DNA from: ZC4RG25 sp041687075
GTDB lineage: Bacteria; Pseudomonadota; Alphaproteobacteria; Rhizobiales; Hyphomicrobiaceae
Direction: 5' to 3'
DNA: 64,000 nt
Assembly: GCA_041687075.1 (NCBI GenBank)
Contig: JAWLCO010000006.1
Coordinates: 1 to 64,000 of the forward strand
This document shows positions 61,150 to 64,000 of this stretch, piece by piece (position 1 is the stretch's first letter; every line of letters starts with the position of its first letter). Below the pieces are notes generated by a model. That model did no database searches, was not told the origin of the DNA, and was given only the letters and a program-made list of their open reading frames with translations. Position numbers and translations under genes: made by a program.

Positions 61150-62547
61150 TCAGGCGCTGGCCAGCCGCTGGAGAATGCGGGCCCAGCTCCGGGCGCCCTT
61201 TCGGAAGCTCGTCAGATTGTACTTCTCGTTCGGTGAGTGAATGCAGTCGTCGTCGGTGGCAAAGCCGACGAGCAGGCTATCCATGCCGAGCTGGCTCTTG
61301 AAGGCGGTGACGATCGGGATGGAAGCCCCGGAGCCCATGAGCGCTGCCGGCCGCTGCCACTCTTCCTCCAGTGCCTGCGCAGCCGCCTGGATGTGAGGTG
61401 CATTCGGGTCGAAGGCGATGGCGGCATTGCCGTGCGCCGGCATGAATTCCACCTTGCAGTCTGCCGGAGCGCGCTGGGCAAGGTAGCTCTGCAGGCTCGC
61501 TGTGATCTTGTCCGGATCCTGCCCGGCGACGAGCCGGCACGTGATTTTGGCCGATGCGCGGGAAGGAATGACGGTCTTCGTTCCAGGGCCCTGATAGCCG
61601 CCCGCGATTCCGTTGAACTCCAGGGTCGGCCGCGCCCAGAGCTGCTCCAGCGCGGTGAAGCCCTTCTCACCGGCCGGCACGCTGAGGCCCACCTCGCCGA
61701 GGAACGTCCTCTCGTCGAACCCGAGGCGGTTCCACAGCTCGGCCTGGCTCTCCGGCACCTTCGTGACGCCATCATAGAAGCCGGGCACCATGACGCGGCC
61801 GTCGTCATCGTGGAGTGCAGCCAGCATGCGCGCCAGCACCCGGATCGCATTGGCGGCGGGACCGCCGTAAAGGCCCGAATGGAGATCGCGGCTCGCCCCG
61901 GTGACGACCACCTCGGTGCCGGCCAGCCCGCGAAGCATCGTCGTGATGCCGGGTGTGTCCTTGTTCCACTGCGTGGTGTCGCAGACGAGCGCGATGTCAC
62001 AGGTCACTTCCTGCGCGTGCTTCTCCAGAAAGCCGGGCAGGCTCGGTGAACCGCATTCCTCCTCGCCTTCGAGCAGCACGGTCACGGCAATCGGCAGCTC
62101 GCCTGCGACCTTCTTCCACGCGCGGGCCGCCTCGAAAAAGGTCATGAGCTGGCCCTTGTTGTCCTCCGCGCCGCGAGCGACGATCACCGTCCCGTTGCGC
62201 GGGTCCTCCGCCATGCGCGGCTCGAAGGGCGGAGAGGTCCATAGCTCCAGCGGGTCCGGCGGCTGCACGTCGTAATGCCCGTAGAAGAGCACGTGCGGCA
62301 TGCCTTCCGGTATCTCCTTCCGGTCATGTCCGACGACCATCGGGTGGCCGGTCGTGGTCCGCACCGAGGCTTCGAACCCGATCTCCCGCAGCTGACTGGC
62401 GCACCATTCCGCAGCGGCCTGGCATTGATCCTTGTAGGCGGGATCGGTCGAGATGCTCGGGATGCGCAGGAGCTCGAACAGGCGCTCCAGCGCCGCGTGC
62501 TCGGAGCTTTCGAGGGTGTCGAGAACGGCAGGAAGATGATCGGCCAT
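61150..62547 (-). CDS. M20 family dipeptidase / metallopeptidase
   Basis: 465 residues from the ATG at 62547. Metal ligands are in LFYGHYDVQPPDP, VARGAEDNKGQ and LLEGEEECGSPSL, the order of M20 dipeptidases of the CNDP/PepV-like branch. It hydrolyses dipeptides or N-acyl amino acids in the cytoplasm; the substrate is not evident. The longest frame adds 52 Arg/Ser-rich residues with no family match. It is divergent from ppdK with 176 bp between. Confidence 0.92.
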   Translation of the reverse strand: MADHLPAVLDTLESSEHAALERLFELLRIPSISTDPAYKDQCQAAAEWCASQLREIGFEASVRTTTGHPMVVGHDRKEIPEGMPHVLFYGHYDVQPPDPLELWTSPPFEPRMAEDPRNGTVIVARGAEDNKGQLMTFFEAARAWKKVAGELPIAVTVLLEGEEECGSPSLPGFLEKHAQEVTCDIALVCDTTQWNKDTPGITTMLRGLAGTEVVVTGASRDLHSGLYGGPAANAIRVLARMLAALHDDDGRVMVPGFYDGVTKVPESQAELWNRLGFDERTFLGEVGLSVPAGEKGFTALEQLWARPTLEFNGIAGGYQGPGTKTVIPSRASAKITCRLVAGQDPDKITASLQSYLAQRAPADCKVEFMPAHGNAAIAFDPNAPHIQAAAQALEEEWQRPAALMGSGASIPIVTAFKSQLGMDSLLVGFATDDDCIHSPNEKYNLTSFRKGARSWARILQRLASA

Positions 62548-62723
62548 TGTCACATCGGCTCGCTTCGGCGGTGTTGATGTCGGCCTAGAGAGTTGAAGCG
62601 ACTGCGGCGCCCTGTCAAAGGAAAGCGAACTCGAGCGAGCCCCTGCGCGTTTGCCCCGGGCAGCGCGCGGGGCTATGTCAATGGCCAAGGCGTGAGCTGC
62701 CAAGAGACGAAAGGGTGACCGAA

Positions 62724-64000
62724 ATGAGCGACTCCCGTTCCGAATCTGACAAGCGGCACAAGTGGGTCTATCTTTTCGGGGCTGGCCGTTCCGACGGTTC
62801 TGCGGATATGCGCAATCTGCTCGGCGGCAAGGGGGCGAACCTCGCCGAGATGGCGAGCCTTGGCCTGCCGGTGCCGCCCGGCTTCACGATCTCGACCGAG
62901 GTCTGCGCACACTATTACGCAAACGGCCGCAAGCTGCCGGACGGGCTTGACGCACAGGTCGAAAGCGCGCTCGGCATCGTCGGCGATGCGGTCGGCGCGG
63001 TGTTCGGGGACGCCAGGAACCCGCTGCTCGTATCGGTGCGCTCCGGCGCCCGGACGTCCATGCCCGGCATGATGGACACGATCCTCAACCTCGGCCTCAA
63101 CGACGAAACCGTAACGGGCCTCGCAGAGCGGTCCGGCGATGCGCGTTTTGCGTACGACAGCTATCGGCGCTTCATTCAGATGTACAGCGACGTGGTGCTG
63201 GGCGTCGATCACGGCGTGTTCGAGGACATCCTCGAGAGCCACAAGAACCTCAACGGGTTCACCGCTGATACGGAGCTGTCCGCTGACGATTGGCAGGAGG
63301 TCATCGGCGCGTACAAGGAGGCCGTGGAGCGGGAAAGCGGTCAGCCGTTCCCGCAGGACCTGCGCGCCCAGCTCTGGGGCGCCATTGGGGCCGTCTTCGG
63401 CTCCTGGCAGAACGCCCGCGCCATCACCTACCGGCGCCTGCACCAGATTCCCGACTCGTGGGGCACGGCGGTGACGGTTCAGGCCATGGTGTTCGGCAAC
63501 ATGGGTGACAACTCGGCGACCGGCGTTGCCTTCACGCGCAATCCATCCACCGGTACCAGGGAGATCTACGGCGAGTTCCTGGTGAATGCGCAGGGCGAGG
63601 ACGTCGTCGCCGGCATTCGCACGCCGCAGAACATCAGCGAGAAGGCGCGCATCGAGGCGGGCGACAGCGCGCCGTCGCTCGAGGCGCTGATGCCGGAGAC
63701 CTTCGCGCAACTGAAGGACATTTTCGCCCGGCTCGAGGCCCGCTACCGGGACATGCAGGATGTCGAGTTCACGATCCAGAACGGCAAGCTGTGGATGCTG
63801 CAGACCCGTTCCGGCAAGCGCACGGCGGAAGCCGCGCTGAAGATCGCCGTGGATCTCGCGAACGAAGGGCTCATCAGCCGCGAGGAAGCCGTGATGCGGA
63901 TCGACGCATCGGCGCTCGACCAGCTCCTGCATCCGACGATCGATCCGTCGGCGCACAAGCACGTCGTCGCGCGCGGACTGGCGGCCTCGCCGGGTGCCGC
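62724..64000 (+). CDS. ppdK: Pyruvate, phosphate dikinase, N-terminal half (cut by window edge)
   Basis: 425 codons are present of an enzyme that is normally about 880-890 residues. The nucleotide-binding domain shows LLGGKGANLAEMASLGLPVPPGF, SVRSGARTSMPGMMDTILNLG, NSATGVAFTRNPSTG and MQDVEFTIQNGKLWMLQTR. The window ends inside GLAASPGAA, just at the phosphohistidine region. PPDK interconverts pyruvate and phosphoenolpyruvate. AGGGTG lies before the ATG. Confidence 0.96.
   Translation, partial: MSDSRSESDKRHKWVYLFGAGRSDGSADMRNLLGGKGANLAEMASLGLPVPPGFTISTEVCAHYYANGRKLPDGLDAQVESALGIVGDAVGAVFGDARNPLLVSVRSGARTSMPGMMDTILNLGLNDETVTGLAERSGDARFAYDSYRRFIQMYSDVVLGVDHGVFEDILESHKNLNGFTADTELSADDWQEVIGAYKEAVERESGQPFPQDLRAQLWGAIGAVFGSWQNARAITYRRLHQIPDSWGTAVTVQAMVFGNMGDNSATGVAFTRNPSTGTREIYGEFLVNAQGEDVVAGIRTPQNISEKARIEAGDSAPSLEALMPETFAQLKDIFARLEARYRDMQDVEFTIQNGKLWMLQTRSGKRTAEAALKIAVDLANEGLISREEAVMRIDASALDQLLHPTIDPSAHKHVVARGLAASPGA

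Overview
The window reads as chromosomal DNA of a high-GC alphaproteobacterium, most likely of the order Hyphomicrobiales (Rhizobiales). Supporting content is oxyR divergent from katA, the cell-cycle pair divK-pleD with a DUF3572 protein and rpmG nearby, an EipB envelope protein, clpS-clpA, phasin and class I PHA synthase, and the block pyrB-pyrC'-plsY-dprA-topA-rnr. The family cannot be settled by eye. No phage, IS element, CRISPR array or rRNA was seen. There is one tRNA (Val-TAC) and two genes cut by the window edges: a phzF-like gene at the left and ppdK at the right.

Layout. 1-6.4 kb: phzF-like fragment, a structured non-coding stretch, a small Cys-rich secreted protein, katA/oxyR with palindromic operators, parE. 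6.7-14.3 kb: BCCT osmolyte transporter, panC, bifunctional putA, and a VWA / membrane J-domain pair. 14.4-25.8 kb: SPOR-tailed D,D-carboxypeptidase, phasin, clpS-clpA, an SDR, HIT and FemAB-like proteins, a guanidinium exporter gene behind a guanidine-II (mini-ykkC) riboswitch, a GDPD phosphodiesterase, eipB, a ROK kinase and DUF3572. 25.9-39.8 kb: divK-pleD, rpmG, NUDIX, DUF983, rnr, topA, dprA, plsY, pyrC' and pyrB. 40-51.4 kb: MFS transporter, outer-membrane barrel, dehydrogenase, tRNA-Val, DUF6455 protein behind an FNR/FixK-like box, metY, phaC, lipoprotein, aminotransferase-hom-glpX. 51.4-64 kb: glycosyltransferase with a probable CTG start, FAD-Rieske oxidoreductase, HxlR regulator with FMN reductase, two translationally coupled glucosaminidase-like paralogues, a folB carrying an SDR remnant, three hypotheticals, RNase T2, M20 dipeptidase and ppdK.

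How the genes work together. Several units make metabolic sense: oxyR controls katA; divK and pleD form a c-di-GMP cell-cycle unit; pyrB pairs with a metal-site-degenerate dihydroorotase homologue; the aminotransferase-hom-glpX run and metY serve aspartate-family and sulfur amino acid synthesis; phaC and the phasin serve PHA storage.

The most unusual non-coding content is two families of short modular repeats. One is built of heptamers (consensus GCGAATA) in inverted arms at three loci. The other is built of octamers (consensus ACTTCACG), five units each, at two loci. Most copies abut stop codons, and one supplies the stop codon of a gene. Starts were moved from the longest reading frame wherever a Shine-Dalgarno sequence or family length argued for it; each entry says so.
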